Counted from the stretch's first letter, positions 34,769 to 43,958 are shown. The stretch is 64,000 bases of DNA from Chloroflexi bacterium HGW-Chloroflexi-6 (GCA_002840685.1 PHBU01000002.1:124001-188000), one strand, 5' to 3'. Notes: generated by a model not told the origin, from the letters alone. Numbers and translations: made by a program.

Positions 34769-35551
34769 TCAACTTTCAACCTGCCTGACTTTCAACCCTC
34801 GTCCGGCCAGATATTCCTTGATCTGCCCAACGGTGTATTCGCCATAATGCAGCATCGAAGCGACCAATGCGGCATCGGCTTTGCCATCGGTCAGAACCTC
34901 ATACAGGTGCTCGGGCTTGCCGCCGCCGCCGCTGGCGATGACCGGGATCGTGACAGCTTCGGCGATCAGACGAGTCAGGGTCAGTTCATAGCCTTGTTTC
35001 GTGCCATCGGCATCGATCGAGTTGACTACCAGTTCGCCAGCGCCCAGTTCCTGGCCTTTTTGGGCCCATTGGATGGCATCCAGGCCCATTGGCGTACGCC
35101 CGCCGTTGATCACGATCTCGTATCCACTCGGGATTTGGGCGGATTTCTCGACCCGCAGCACATCCATCGACAAAACAACCGCCTGCACCCCGAAGGCTTT
35201 TGCCGCTTCAGCGATCAAACCCGGATTTTTGACTGCTGCGCTGTTGACGTTGACCTTTTCTGCCCCCGCGAGCAGCACGCGGCTGCAATCTTCCACCGTC
35301 CGCAGGCCGCCACCCACCGAAAAGGGGATAAAGACCTGCTCGGCCACGCGGTTGACCACATCCAGCATGATCCCGCGGTTGTCGCTGGAAGCAGTGATAT
35401 CGTAAAAGACCAGTTCATCGAGGCCCTGTTCGTAATATTCCTTCGCCTTCGCCACCGGGTCGCCGATGTCCTGGGTATCTACGAACTTCACCGATTTGGC
35501 CAATTTGCCGTCACGGACATCCAGACAGGAAATGATTCGTTTGCTTAGCAT
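34769..35551 (-). CDS. hisF: Imidazole glycerol phosphate synthase, cyclase subunit
   Basis: 260 residues, a complete (beta/alpha)8 barrel. Catalytic Asp11 (SCLDVRDG) and Asp130 (VLSMDV) are at the canonical positions, with FSVGGGLRT and [11 protein letters not shown] phosphate loops. It joins PRFAR with ammonia from HisH to make imidazole glycerol phosphate and AICAR. I start at ATG 35551, with GGGAGA upstream. The intercistronic space to hisH contains a 14-bp inverted repeat. Confidence 0.97.
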   Translation of the reverse strand: MLSKRIISCLDVRDGKLAKSVKFVDTQDIGDPVAKAKEYYEQGLDELVFYDITASSDNRGIMLDVVNRVAEQVFIPFSVGGGLRTVEDCSRVLLAGAEKVNVNSAAVKNPGLIAEAAKAFGVQAVVLSMDVLRVEKSAQIPSGYEIVINGGRTPMGLDAIQWAQKGQELGAGELVVNSIDADGTKQGYELTLTRLIAEAVTIPVIASGGGGKPEHLYEVLTDGKADAALVASMLHYGEYTVGQIKEYLAGRGLKVRQVES

Positions 35552-35566
35552 GGTAGATTCTCCCGG

Positions 35567-35609
35567 TTCACGTTTCACGCATCATTTTTCATAAAGCGTG
35601 AAACGTGAA
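35567..35609. repeat. 14-bp inverted repeat between hisH and hisF
   Basis: TTCACGTTTCACGC (35567-35580) pairs perfectly with GCGTGAAACGTGAA (35596-35609), 15-base loop, ending next to the hisH stop codon. There is no T run. Confidence 0.8.
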
Positions 35610-35610
35610 T

Positions 35611-36258
35611 TTATGCATTCCAGTTTGCAAAATTTTTGAGAACATTCAGCCCGACCATCCCGCTCTTTTCAGTGTGGAACTGGACGGCGAACAGGTTGTC
35701 TTTGCCAATCGCCGCCGGGAACTCGCTGCCATACTCGCTGACAGCGTAGATCTGGGTTGGGTCGGCCGGTTTGGGGTAGAAGGAGTGGACGAAGTAGAAT
35801 TCGTCACTGGAGCGTAAATGACTCAGCAGCGGATGCTGCTTGAGCACGCTAACGGCGTTCCAGCCCATATGCGGGATTTTGATTGTAGGGGCGACCCCTC
35901 GGGTCGCCCCTACTGGTTGGCAGAACCGAACAGTTTTCCCTGCCAGCAACCCCAGGCATTTCGTGTCGTCTTCTTCCGACGAATCCAGGATGATCTGACA
36001 GCCGATGCAAATGCCCAGAATGGGGGTGCCGGCCGTGAAAGCATCCTTCAGGGCCGAGTCCAACCCGCGTTCGCGCAAAACATCCATCGCCGCGCCAGCG
36101 GCCCCGACGCCGGGGAAGATGATTTTATCGGCGCGGCGAACAAGTTCCGGGTCGGCGGTGATCTGGCAGGCAATCCCCAGGTGGTCGAGCGCCCGTCGGA
36201 CAGAGGTCAGGTTCCCAGCTTTGTAATCCACAAGTGTAATCATGGTATCAGTGGTCAT
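35611..36258 (-). CDS. hisH: Imidazole glycerol phosphate synthase, glutamine amidotransferase subunit
   Basis: 215 residues, a class I glutaminase: ILGICIGCQII with the nucleophile Cys, and FAVQFHTEKSG with the His/Glu pair. It supplies ammonia to HisF. ATG 36258 overlaps the stop of the MFS gene (ATGA) and has AGGA 8 bases upstream; ATG 36243 is the alternative. Residues around PVGATRGVAPT are encoded by an in-frame palindrome, inserted just before KIPHMGWNAV. The motif GCQ replaces the usual GMQ. Confidence 0.95.
   Translation of the reverse strand: MTTDTMITLVDYKAGNLTSVRRALDHLGIACQITADPELVRRADKIIFPGVGAAGAAMDVLRERGLDSALKDAFTAGTPILGICIGCQIILDSSEEDDTKCLGLLAGKTVRFCQPVGATRGVAPTIKIPHMGWNAVSVLKQHPLLSHLRSSDEFYFVHSFYPKPADPTQIYAVSEYGSEFPAAIGKDNLFAVQFHTEKSGMVGLNVLKNFANWNA
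35885..35913. repeat. In-frame GTAGGGGCGA palindrome inside hisH
   Basis: GTAGGGGCGACCC-CTC-GGGTCGCCCCTAC, a 13-bp perfect stem, read as PVGATRGVAPT. The outer GTAGGGGCGA/TCGCCCCTAC is shared with the repeat at 45337 between hisG and hisD. Confidence 0.85.
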
Positions 36259-37595
36259 GATGGCGTTCCTTTCAGGGGAATTTTTTTCTCTTCGTAATCA
36301 GGGATCTGGTCTTCCAACAAGCGAACGGATGGATTCAGCCACGAGACCAGCGCCATACCCAAAACGTTCAGCCCGAGCAGGATGAACATGAATGCCATGC
36401 CGCGCCCTGCGCCAACGCCGATCAACATACCAACCGAATCAGCCAGTGCGCCCCCCGGCTCCAGCATGGGCTGGAACACCCGGCTCGCCAACGGACCGGC
36501 AAACAGGATTCCCAGTGATTGACCACCCACGGCAAGTGTTCCCATGATGGCAAACAACCGTCCCTGCATTTCAGGCGCACTCTTGACCTGCCAGATGATC
36601 TGATTCAGACCGGTCACGAAAACAAAACTCAGCCCGGTCAGGAAAACGCCCAACCCGATCGTCCACGGATTTTCCCACAAGCCCATCAGGCTCGTTGCCA
36701 GACCAGCAACCACCAGAGCCGCCAGGATGCTGTTCATCCGGCGGAGGTTCTCGCGCCGGGAAGCCAGGAAGACGCCGCCAAGGATAGATCCCACCCCATA
36801 CGCAGCCAGGATCAGGCCCAATGTTTTTTCAGTTTCGAAACTCAGCACCAACGGGGTGATCAAGGAATAGCCCATCCCTGGCAGGAGAAATAAAGTCAGC
36901 GTGAACAGACTGATCAGCGTGACAAACGCAGGACGCTCCTTAATATACTTGAAGCCCTCGGACAACTCCGCCCAAAACTTCATCCTGCCAGAGCGCTCTG
37001 CTGTTTGCGCCGGGCGCGGAATCTGGATCATCGAAAGGATGAGGATGTTGATGACGAAGCTGATTATGTCAATGATGAACACAACCTCCAGACCGAAAGT
37101 TCCTACGATGAACCCGGCCAGGCCTGGCGCGAGGATCGCTTCCATCGGGCGCAGCAACTGACTCAGCCCGGAAGCGCGGTGTAATCTCTCTTTGGGCACC
37201 AGCAGGCGTGCGCTCGATTGCATGGCCGGGGAAATGAAGGCGCTGGCAATCCCGTTGATCGACATCGCAACATAGAGATGCCAGAGCGTCAATGAACCGA
37301 TGAAATACAGGATTGCCATCGCTAGGATGCCGAGGCTGGCGACCAAATTCGCGCCAATGAACAGCTTGCGGCGATCCCAGCGGTCAATGAACGGACCGGT
37401 AAACAGGGCGCTCAGCCCGGCAGGGAAGACCGCAAAGAACATCATGGTGGTGAAGGCAGTGGTGTCTTTTGTTTCTGCCAGCACCCAAACTCCCAATCCG
37501 AAACGGGTCATTCCAGAGCCGATGACCGAGATGAGTTGTCCGATCAGAAGAGCGTAGAAGGCTTGAACGCCTTGTAATTGTTTCCCTGGTTTCAT
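36255..37595 (-). CDS. MFS transporter, drug-efflux type (MFS_3-like)
   Basis: 446 residues with ~12 membrane segments and the MFS inter-helix motif FIDRWDRRKLF after helix 2. The family around enterobactin and macrolide exporters looks like this, but the substrate is not known. Both ends overlap neighbours by ATGA: its start with the stop of the phosphotransferase gene and its stop with the start of hisH. It therefore belongs to the TetR-controlled transcript and links it to the distal his genes. Confidence 0.9.
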   Translation of the reverse strand: MKPGKQLQGVQAFYALLIGQLISVIGSGMTRFGLGVWVLAETKDTTAFTTMMFFAVFPAGLSALFTGPFIDRWDRRKLFIGANLVASLGILAMAILYFIGSLTLWHLYVAMSINGIASAFISPAMQSSARLLVPKERLHRASGLSQLLRPMEAILAPGLAGFIVGTFGLEVVFIIDIISFVINILILSMIQIPRPAQTAERSGRMKFWAELSEGFKYIKERPAFVTLISLFTLTLFLLPGMGYSLITPLVLSFETEKTLGLILAAYGVGSILGGVFLASRRENLRRMNSILAALVVAGLATSLMGLWENPWTIGLGVFLTGLSFVFVTGLNQIIWQVKSAPEMQGRLFAIMGTLAVGGQSLGILFAGPLASRVFQPMLEPGGALADSVGMLIGVGAGRGMAFMFILLGLNVLGMALVSWLNPSVRLLEDQIPDYEEKKIPLKGTPS

Positions 37596-40222
37596 AGGGT
37601 CTCTCCTTCCAGCACCCGCACCACGCCATTGGAGCCGTCCACTTCCACCAGTTGGCCATCTTTGAGAAGGTGGGTGGCGTCATCCAGCCCTGAAACACAC
37701 GGAATACCATATTCACGTGCTACCACCGCACCATGCTGGAGCGCGCCGCCAATTTCGAGAATAATGCCAGCAGCATTGATGAACAGCGGCGTCCAGCCGG
37801 GGTCGGTGGCGCGGGCGACCAGGATTTCGCCGGGTAGCAGTTTCTTTTCGCTGGCCGAATGCAACACCCTGACCCGTCCCTGTACCAGGCCGGGCGAGAT
37901 GGGCACGCCGCTGAATTCGCCCTCCGCGGCGGCTTTGCGGGGCGGATAGTAGATTTTTCCGCGCGAGTCGAGGATGCGCGCCACCAGTTTGCTTTTGCGG
38001 ATTTTGTTAATCAGCGCCGACCGTTCTGCCGCCAGGGCACGTAAATCCAGTGCGGGGTCGGCCTGGGCATGGTCGATGTCGGCGATGGTCAGGTCGAAAA
38101 TTTGCTCGGGGCGATCGAGGCGTCCGGCGGCGACAAAGGTTTGGGCGATGGACAATGCCTGTCGGCGGAACAGGTCAATCACTTTGATGACATAATGTTT
38201 GGGCGTTTCGCGGTAGCCGCCAAAGGTCAGCCAGCGGTTGTAGTAGCGTTCCAACGCGCGAGCTTTGTTTTTGCCTTTTTTGAGCGCAATTTCATACAGC
38301 GCCTGGTATGCCGCTTCGCGCTTGGCGCGGGCTGCGTCGAAAAACGAGCGGGAGCCATTCACCGATAGCGACATATTCTTGAGTTGCTCAAAGAACAGGG
38401 CGGGCTGTTCGCTCGGACGTAGCGTGGCGGGGTCGATTTCTGCGGGGCACCGGAACCCGAATTCGGCCAGGAAGTACTCCCAGCGGCGCGCAAAATCAGG
38501 CGCAACGGAAACTGCCTCGAGGGCGGAAAGAAAATCCGCGGCGGTGGCGAAGCGTTTGAGTTCCGGCGACGCGGCCAGGGTGTACATCTCCTCCCCCATT
38601 TCCGTTGTCTTATTGCCCGGCAGGGCAATCCCCAGGTTGATGAGATGGTCCTGCACCTGCGCGGCTTCCTGTTTGAACAGGCCCTGGAGGCGCTGCTGCG
38701 CGAGTTGCGCTGACAGAATCATCGGGATGCCGTAGTCGCTGTAAAAGAAGGTCAGCAGGTCGGTGAGCGCGACGGCCTGCGCCTGCAGGGAGCGGCCATT
38801 GGCCGAGAAAGTGTCAAGTCGCCGGATTTCCTCAGGCAGGGCGGCCTGGTACTTTTGCAGCACGTGCGCGGGCCGAAAATACGCTTCGAGCACCCCGGTG
38901 ACCATCGGCAGCATCTTGAAAACCATTTGGCCGCGCATGGCCTTCAACTTCGCGGGCAGTTCGCCGCCCGTGTACTGTTTCATGTCGATGCTATCCAGGA
39001 TTTCCGTCACGCGCGGGTCGCCCATGCTGCCCGGCGCAAGCGAGGCGTTTTTCATACCCATCATCCGGGCGTGCGAGATGTTCATGTAATAACCGCCGCC
39101 CGCCGTGAACGTGATCCCGTCCAGCCCGATCGCGCCCTCAGCCACTGGCCCGCCAACCTTGTTCAGCACATGCGCCAGGAAATCCGTTCCCAGCACCGAG
39201 AGCGGCTCCTGCAGGCCCTGCTCGATCAGCGTCGAGTTGGCGTAAAGGCGTTTTGGCTGCCCCAGTGCGGTGACCATCTCCGGCGGCAGGGGCAGGTAGG
39301 TAGTGATGGGGCGCGATTGGAGCAGGAAAAACTTGCCGCCCGCCAGCGCCCACTCGATATCGACCGGTTTCTGGTAATACGCTTCCACTTTTTCGAGCAG
39401 CCGGGTCAATTCCAACGCCTGAGTGGATGTGATCGCAGTTTTGGCATGATTAGCTCGGGTGGATTTGAGCGTGCCACCTGCCTGATTCAGCGTGATAACC
39501 ACCTGTTTGCTCCCGATGCGCGTTTCGATGATTTCGCCCTTTAGCCTGTCCACCACGAAAAGGTCTGGGTCGGCCTCCCCGGCTACCACCGACTCGCCCA
39601 GGCCGTGGTTGGCGTTTATGACCGCCTCGTCATAGCAGTTGTTGAGCGGGTTGAGCGAAAAGGCCACCCCGGCTGCCTCGGCATCCACCTGCTGTTGGAT
39701 CACCACCGCAATGCGCGGCTGGTCAAGCCGAAAGCCGTGTTCTTTTTTGTAGACAAAGACGCGCCCATCGAAACTGGATGTGAACGAATGGCGAATCGCC
39801 GCTTCGAGGGTTTCCACCGTCACCCCGAGGGTGGTTTCGTAGCCCCCGGCGAACGAGGCCCCGTCCAAATCCTCCTCCGGCGACGAGGAGCGGACGGCGT
39901 ACAAGTGCCCCTGATTTTGCTCGCGGAAGGTTGTCAGGGTGTTTTGGAGCTCGCTTTTCTGGCTCTCGGTAAATTCGAGCGTGCCACATAATCCCTGCAG
40001 CGCCTTCGCCGCCTGACCAATTTTAGCAGTTTTCGCCATCTCAATCCAAGCTGACGATGTTTTCAGCCTATCCAGCCACGGCTCAAAAAATCTCACCGTC
40101 AGCACCAACCCGGGCGGGACAGGCATCCCGGCGGCGGTCATCTGCATCAGCGCCAGGGCTTTGCCGCCCGCCTGGTTGATGTTGGGAAGTTCAGGGGAAG
40201 TGAAGGGCAAAATGGTTGTCAT
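37592..40222 (-). CDS. Rifampicin phosphotransferase-like PEP-synthase-family protein
   Basis: 876 residues, very near the size of RPH enzymes. Residues 1-~310 form the PPDK_N ATP-grasp domain (Arg111 in AVRSSSPEED, Glu290 and Arg304 in DIEWALAGG...LLQSRP). A large central domain follows. The C-terminal swivelling domain carries His830 in GGALQHGAVVAREYGIP. RPH enzymes inactivate rifamycins by phosphate transfer from ATP through this His. The central domain decides the substrate and cannot be judged here; an unassigned PEP-synthase-like role is the alternative. Divergent from tetR, with operators between. Confidence 0.8.
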   Translation of the reverse strand: MTTILPFTSPELPNINQAGGKALALMQMTAAGMPVPPGLVLTVRFFEPWLDRLKTSSAWIEMAKTAKIGQAAKALQGLCGTLEFTESQKSELQNTLTTFREQNQGHLYAVRSSSPEEDLDGASFAGGYETTLGVTVETLEAAIRHSFTSSFDGRVFVYKKEHGFRLDQPRIAVVIQQQVDAEAAGVAFSLNPLNNCYDEAVINANHGLGESVVAGEADPDLFVVDRLKGEIIETRIGSKQVVITLNQAGGTLKSTRANHAKTAITSTQALELTRLLEKVEAYYQKPVDIEWALAGGKFFLLQSRPITTYLPLPPEMVTALGQPKRLYANSTLIEQGLQEPLSVLGTDFLAHVLNKVGGPVAEGAIGLDGITFTAGGGYYMNISHARMMGMKNASLAPGSMGDPRVTEILDSIDMKQYTGGELPAKLKAMRGQMVFKMLPMVTGVLEAYFRPAHVLQKYQAALPEEIRRLDTFSANGRSLQAQAVALTDLLTFFYSDYGIPMILSAQLAQQRLQGLFKQEAAQVQDHLINLGIALPGNKTTEMGEEMYTLAASPELKRFATAADFLSALEAVSVAPDFARRWEYFLAEFGFRCPAEIDPATLRPSEQPALFFEQLKNMSLSVNGSRSFFDAARAKREAAYQALYEIALKKGKNKARALERYYNRWLTFGGYRETPKHYVIKVIDLFRRQALSIAQTFVAAGRLDRPEQIFDLTIADIDHAQADPALDLRALAAERSALINKIRKSKLVARILDSRGKIYYPPRKAAAEGEFSGVPISPGLVQGRVRVLHSASEKKLLPGEILVARATDPGWTPLFINAAGIILEIGGALQHGAVVAREYGIPCVSGLDDATHLLKDGQLVEVDGSNGVVRVLEGETL

Positions 40223-40245
40223 TGAAAATGCTCCAGTTGTAAATC

Positions 40246-40336
40246 GCTGTAATTTTGTAATATAATCATATAAAGGTTACAAAATTATATTCATAATTTT
40301 AGAATTGTCAATCAATTAAACTCTAAAAATTACAGC
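40246..40336. promoter_or_regulatory. TetR operator region between tetR and the RPH-like gene
   Basis: Three related sites occur. TAATTTTGTAA (40250-40260) and TTACAAAATTA (40277-40287) are a perfect 11-bp inverted pair. GCTGTAATTTT (40246-40256) and AAAATTACAGC (40326-40336) are a second perfect 11-bp pair. All contain GTAATTTT or its complement. The AT-rich stretch lies exactly between the two divergent starts. Confidence 0.7.
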
Positions 40337-40354
40337 ATTGCAAGGAGTGCCAGG

Positions 40355-40963
40355 ATGGATGGATTTGAACGCCGCAAAGAACAGAGCAAGGATGACATCC
40401 GCAAGGCCGCCTGGGAGTTATTCAGCCAGTTTGGCGTGGATAAGGTCAGCATCGCGGATATTGCCCGCAAAGCGGGCATCTCGCAGGCGACGATTTACAA
40501 CAACTTTGGCAGCAAGGATGCCATCGTGCAGGAATTTGTCACCGGGGCTGTGGAGCATCTCATGAGCCGTGCCCAGGAAATTTTGACGCCAGAGATGCTA
40601 TTCCGGGAGAAAATGGCCGCCTTCATCCAGTTTGTTTCAGAGATGCTGGCAAATGGCCAGCCCTCCGCCGCGGAAAGTGCGATTTTCAGCAGCCTTGATT
40701 TGCAAAACGATCCCGAAATCAAGAAAATCCGCGCCGAAGCCCAGGAAAAGATGACCGGCTTGTTGTTGGGTTTGATCCAGGAAGGCAAACAACAGGGTCA
40801 GGTCAACCCCGATTTATCGGACGAAGCCCTGGGGATGTATTTTGGCGTTTTCATGGATGTGTTCAGTAATCCACAACTCCAGCGCCGATCTGCCCAAAAC
40901 CCTGGCCTGGTGCAGGAGTTGGGCAATTTGATGATGTTTGGGCTGAGCGGAGAGCAGAAATAA
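40355..40963 (+). CDS. TetR-family transcriptional regulator
   Basis: 202 residues. N-terminal TetR helix-turn-helix: IRKAAWELFSQFGVDKVSIA, DIARKAGISQATIYNNFGSKD. The C-terminal ~140 residues are the ligand-binding helices. AAGGAG lies 9 bases before ATG 40355. It is divergent from the phosphotransferase-like/MFS genes, with repeated dyads between, so local repression relieved by a small ligand is likely. It is the only plus-strand gene inside the his region and is convergent with hisA (14 bp apart). Confidence 0.92.
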   Translation: MDGFERRKEQSKDDIRKAAWELFSQFGVDKVSIADIARKAGISQATIYNNFGSKDAIVQEFVTGAVEHLMSRAQEILTPEMLFREKMAAFIQFVSEMLANGQPSAAESAIFSSLDLQNDPEIKKIRAEAQEKMTGLLLGLIQEGKQQGQVNPDLSDEALGMYFGVFMDVFSNPQLQRRSAQNPGLVQELGNLMMFGLSGEQK

Positions 40964-40977
40964 GGCCTTCGTCCAGA

Positions 40978-41727
40978 CTATTCTGATAAGGGGGGCTGAT
41001 TAAGACTGTTGTTCACGTCCAGCAAAGAAATTTTGCCTTCATACAATGCCCGGCCGATAATCACGCCAGCCAATCCCGCTTTTTGAACGCGACGGATATC
41101 CTCCAGGCTGGAGACACCGCCCGAAGCGACAACTTTCAACCCGCTGGCGGTTTGCAGTTCGACAGCTGAGTCTACACTGACACCACTCCCGACCCCATCG
41201 CGGCGGACATCAGTCAGCACACACCATTCGAGCCCTTGCGCCCGGAAGCGATTCCCGGCTTCGAACATGGTCAGCGGTGTGGACTCCTGCCAGCCTTTGA
41301 TCATCACCAGCCCGTCGCGTACACCGATATCGGCGGCGATGCGGCTTGGGCTGTAGCGGGCGATGGCCCAGTCTACCAGCGCGGGGTTCTGGATGGCAGC
41401 GGTGCCCAGAAAAACCCGTTCCGCGCCCATTTCGAGCGGGATGCGGACGGTCTCCTCGCCGCGGATGCCGCCGCCGAATTCGACTTTCAGCCCGACAGAG
41501 AGAATCGCTTCAAGCGCTTTCAGGTTGGCAGCGGCATCCTCGCCAAACGCGCCGCTCAGGTTGATGACGTGGATCCACTGCGCGCCCTCGGTTTTGAATT
41601 GCTCGGCTTGTTTACGCGGGTCGTCGCCGTATTCAGTCTGGCGGGTCGGGTCGCCCTGGGCCAGGCGGACAATTTTGCCGGCGCGCAGGTCGATGGCAGG
41701 GAAGATGGTGAAAGAGTGTTTAGTCAT
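40978..41727 (-). CDS. hisA: ProFAR isomerase
   Basis: 249 residues, a (beta/alpha)8 barrel with catalytic Asp13 (FPAIDLRAG) and Asp173 (LTDVRRDG), plus GGGIRGEE and ASGGVSSLEDI. It isomerises ProFAR to PRFAR, step 4 of the pathway. ATG 41727 sits in ATGACTAA, overlapping the stop of the dinB-like gene by 8 bp, so translation is coupled. It is the last gene of the promoter-proximal his block. Confidence 0.96.
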   Translation of the reverse strand: MTKHSFTIFPAIDLRAGKIVRLAQGDPTRQTEYGDDPRKQAEQFKTEGAQWIHVINLSGAFGEDAAANLKALEAILSVGLKVEFGGGIRGEETVRIPLEMGAERVFLGTAAIQNPALVDWAIARYSPSRIAADIGVRDGLVMIKGWQESTPLTMFEAGNRFRAQGLEWCVLTDVRRDGVGSGVSVDSAVELQTASGLKVVASGGVSSLEDIRRVQKAGLAGVIIGRALYEGKISLLDVNNSLNQPPLSE

Positions 41728-42199
41728 CAGTGACCAGTTTCAGTTGGTGGGCGATCTGGGCGCAGTGGATGGCATCGTGGCTGGCCTTGTGAATGGCAAA
41801 TGCAAAGATATTAATGCTGCCAAATTCGTTGTGACTGCCTGAGCGTTCCCACTGTTCAGGAGTTAGCCCGGCAAGAACATCCAGATGGTGTTGGCGAAAT
41901 GCGATAAAGCCAGCCAGAGCAGACCGCAGGTGGGCTTCGTGGTATTTGCGTTCACGCGCCAATGCTTCCTGGTCATAACCGATAATCAACGGATTATCCT
42001 GGTCACGCATGGCTAAGGTGCGCTGGAGCGAGATTTCCTCGGCATCGCGCAGGTGACAGATCACTTCGACTACCGACCAGTTTTCATCGCCACCTTTGGC
42101 CTGACGGGCTTGAGTTTCGCTAACTCCGGCGAGCAAACCGGTTAAGGTTTCTGGCGTGGCTTTCAGAGCATCAAGCAAATCACGATGTAAGTCGTACAT
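41720..42199 (-). CDS. DinB_2-family protein within the his operon
   Basis: 159 residues. DinB-like four-helix bundle: NWSVVEVICHLRDAEEISL (first His ligand), HLRSALAGFIAFRQHH, and AIHKASHDAIHCAQIAHQL (last helix). It has the same fold as the protein at 28418, but is not closely alike in sequence. It lies between hisB and hisA and overlaps hisA by 8 bp, so it is surely co-expressed. No DinB protein is part of the known histidine pathway; it could be a metal- or thiol-dependent accessory or a chance passenger. Confidence 0.87.
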   Translation of the reverse strand: MYDLHRDLLDALKATPETLTGLLAGVSETQARQAKGGDENWSVVEVICHLRDAEEISLQRTLAMRDQDNPLIIGYDQEALARERKYHEAHLRSALAGFIAFRQHHLDVLAGLTPEQWERSGSHNEFGSINIFAFAIHKASHDAIHCAQIAHQLKLVTDD

Positions 42200-42221
42200 G
42201 GTTCTCTCCTCAGATAAACAG

Positions 42222-42812
42222 CTATCTCGTCAAAGTTCCCTTGGTGGATGGAACGCTGTTTCGTCTTTCATCTTTCATCGTTGCCGCATCCAGTGCCCGC
42301 GCCAGCGCCTTGAAGAGCGCTTCGGCCTTGTGGTGATCGTCGCGGCCATAAAGGATTCTTGCGTGCAGGTTGCAGCGGCTGGTGACGGCAAAGCTTTCGA
42401 AGAAGTGCGGGAACAGACTGGTGGGGATCTGCCCGACCGGAGCCTGTCCCCATTCGGCGTCGATCACGCTGTATGGCCGGCCCGATAGATCGAGGGCGAC
42501 GAAGGCCAGGGTTTCATCCATTGGGGCGTAAAAGCTGGCCATGCGAGTAATACCCTTGCGATCGCCCAGGGCCTGGTCGAAGGCGGAACCGAGCACGAGC
42601 GCTACATCCTCAACGGTGTGGTGAACGTCGATGTGTAAGTCGCCAGCGGCTTTGACGGTCAGGTCAAACAGGCCGTGTACGGCGATGTGAGTCAGCATGT
42701 GGTCGAGAAAGCCAACGCCGGTGGCGATTTCGTTCTTGCCGGAGCCGTCGACATTGAGTTCGATGCTAATTTGCGTTTCATTGGTGGTGCGGGAAATGGA
42801 GGCTGTGCGCAT
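42222..42812 (-). CDS. hisB: Imidazoleglycerol-phosphate dehydratase
   Basis: 196 residues, the monofunctional IGPD with no HAD phosphatase domain. Metal-binding His-rich motifs: [30 protein letters not shown] and [16 protein letters not shown]. It dehydrates IGP to imidazole acetol phosphate. ATG 42812 follows AGAGGA by 5 bases; an upstream in-frame extension would translate the palindrome at 42831-42858 and is rejected. Because IGPD lacks the phosphatase half, another enzyme must act on histidinol phosphate. Confidence 0.96.
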   Translation of the reverse strand: MRTASISRTTNETQISIELNVDGSGKNEIATGVGFLDHMLTHIAVHGLFDLTVKAAGDLHIDVHHTVEDVALVLGSAFDQALGDRKGITRMASFYAPMDETLAFVALDLSGRPYSVIDAEWGQAPVGQIPTSLFPHFFESFAVTSRCNLHARILYGRDDHHKAEALFKALARALDAATMKDERRNSVPSTKGTLTR

Positions 42813-42830
42813 GGGATTCCTCTGTTGAAG

Positions 42831-42858
42831 GTTGAAGGTTGAACTTTCAACCTTCAAC
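42831..42858. repeat. 13-bp palindrome at the hisC-hisB junction
   Basis: GTTGAAGGTTGAA-CT-TTCAACCTTCAAC, perfect stem with two-base loop. It supplies the last codons (VEG) and the stop of hisC. Confidence 0.85.
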
Positions 42859-43947
42859 ACGATAGGATGAGAGCGCGGCAATCAACGCATCGGTTTGATC
42901 GGGTTTGCCGACTGAAACCCGAATGCAGTCCGTCAGGCCGGGTTTGTTGAAGTAACGGATGAAGATGCCGTGTTTTTGGGCCAGATCCGCTTTGAGCTGG
43001 GCTGCCTCGATTCCAGGGGCAACCCGGCACAGGAGGAAGTTGGCATGCGACGGGTAGACTTTCAACCAGCGGAAAGTGGAAAGCGCTTCGGCCAGGTGGT
43101 TACGCTCGGCTACAAGGGTTTTGACGGTCCAGGCCAGGTAATCCGGGTCGTTAAGGGCTGCGACCGCGGCAACGCTGGCGGCAACATTGACATTGTAGGG
43201 CTGTTTGGCTTTCCACAGGGTTGGCATGAGCCAGGCCGGGAAGGCTCCGTAGCCAACGCGCAGCCCGGCCAGCCCGGCCAGCTTGCTGAATGTGCGCAGG
43301 ACGATCAGGTTATTGGTACTTGGCACATTGGTAATTTGGGAAGTGACCCCGGAGAATTCGATGTAGGCTTCGTCGAGCACGATCAGCGCGGGCAGGGCCA
43401 ATAGTTTTTGCAAGACCGGCTGCGGGATGAGCGATCCGTCTGGATTGTTGGGGGATGTGAGAAAGATCAGTTTCGGGGAAAACTTTTCAGCAGCATCCAG
43501 AATTCCATCCATGTCTACAGAAAAATCAGACTTGCGGGGCACGTTGATTACTTTGGCGTTGTTCAGGTCGGCATCGAAGGCGTACATGCCAAAGGTCGGC
43601 GGACAGTTGAGAACAGTGTCGCCGGGGTTGAGCGTAACGCGCATGATCAGGTCGATCAACTCATCCGCGCCGGCGCCAACCACGAGATTTTCGGCGGGCA
43701 CGCCAGTGAATTGGCTGAGGGCGGCGCGCAGGCTGCGGGATTCGGGGTCGGGATAGATGTGTCCGTAGGCCAGGTTGGCCAGGGCTTCGCGGGCGCGCGG
43801 TGACATGCCGTATGGGTTCTCGTTGGCATCGAGCTTGATGATGTCTTCGGGTGCGCGGCCGACTTTTTGTGAGAGAACATCGAACGGCTCGATCGGGGTG
43901 TAAGGCGGCAACGAAGCAATGTGAGGGGGAAGAGTGATTGGTGGCAT
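42847..43947 (-). CDS. hisC: Histidinol-phosphate aminotransferase
   Basis: 366 residues, fold type I PLP enzyme. Conserved: [10 protein letters not shown] near the start, TSPNNPDG (Asn168), LDEAYIEF (Asp192), [16 protein letters not shown] with PLP Lys222 and Arg230. It converts imidazole acetol phosphate to L-histidinol phosphate. I start at ATG 43947 ([10 protein letters not shown]); a frame extending 14 codons upstream runs into the palindrome at the hisD end. Its own 3' end lies inside the next palindrome. Confidence 0.95.
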   Translation of the reverse strand: MPPITLPPHIASLPPYTPIEPFDVLSQKVGRAPEDIIKLDANENPYGMSPRAREALANLAYGHIYPDPESRSLRAALSQFTGVPAENLVVGAGADELIDLIMRVTLNPGDTVLNCPPTFGMYAFDADLNNAKVINVPRKSDFSVDMDGILDAAEKFSPKLIFLTSPNNPDGSLIPQPVLQKLLALPALIVLDEAYIEFSGVTSQITNVPSTNNLIVLRTFSKLAGLAGLRVGYGAFPAWLMPTLWKAKQPYNVNVAASVAAVAALNDPDYLAWTVKTLVAERNHLAEALSTFRWLKVYPSHANFLLCRVAPGIEAAQLKADLAQKHGIFIRYFNKPGLTDCIRVSVGKPDQTDALIAALSSYRVEG

Positions 43948-43958
43948 AAGCAGGATAG

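Noticed and set aside
37592..40222. Phosphoenolpyruvate synthase (ppsA)
   Set aside because: The family is the same, but the length (876) and the C-terminal position of the swivelling His (830) fit RPH-type proteins; in PEP synthase the His domain lies in the middle, followed by a PEP-binding barrel that is absent here.
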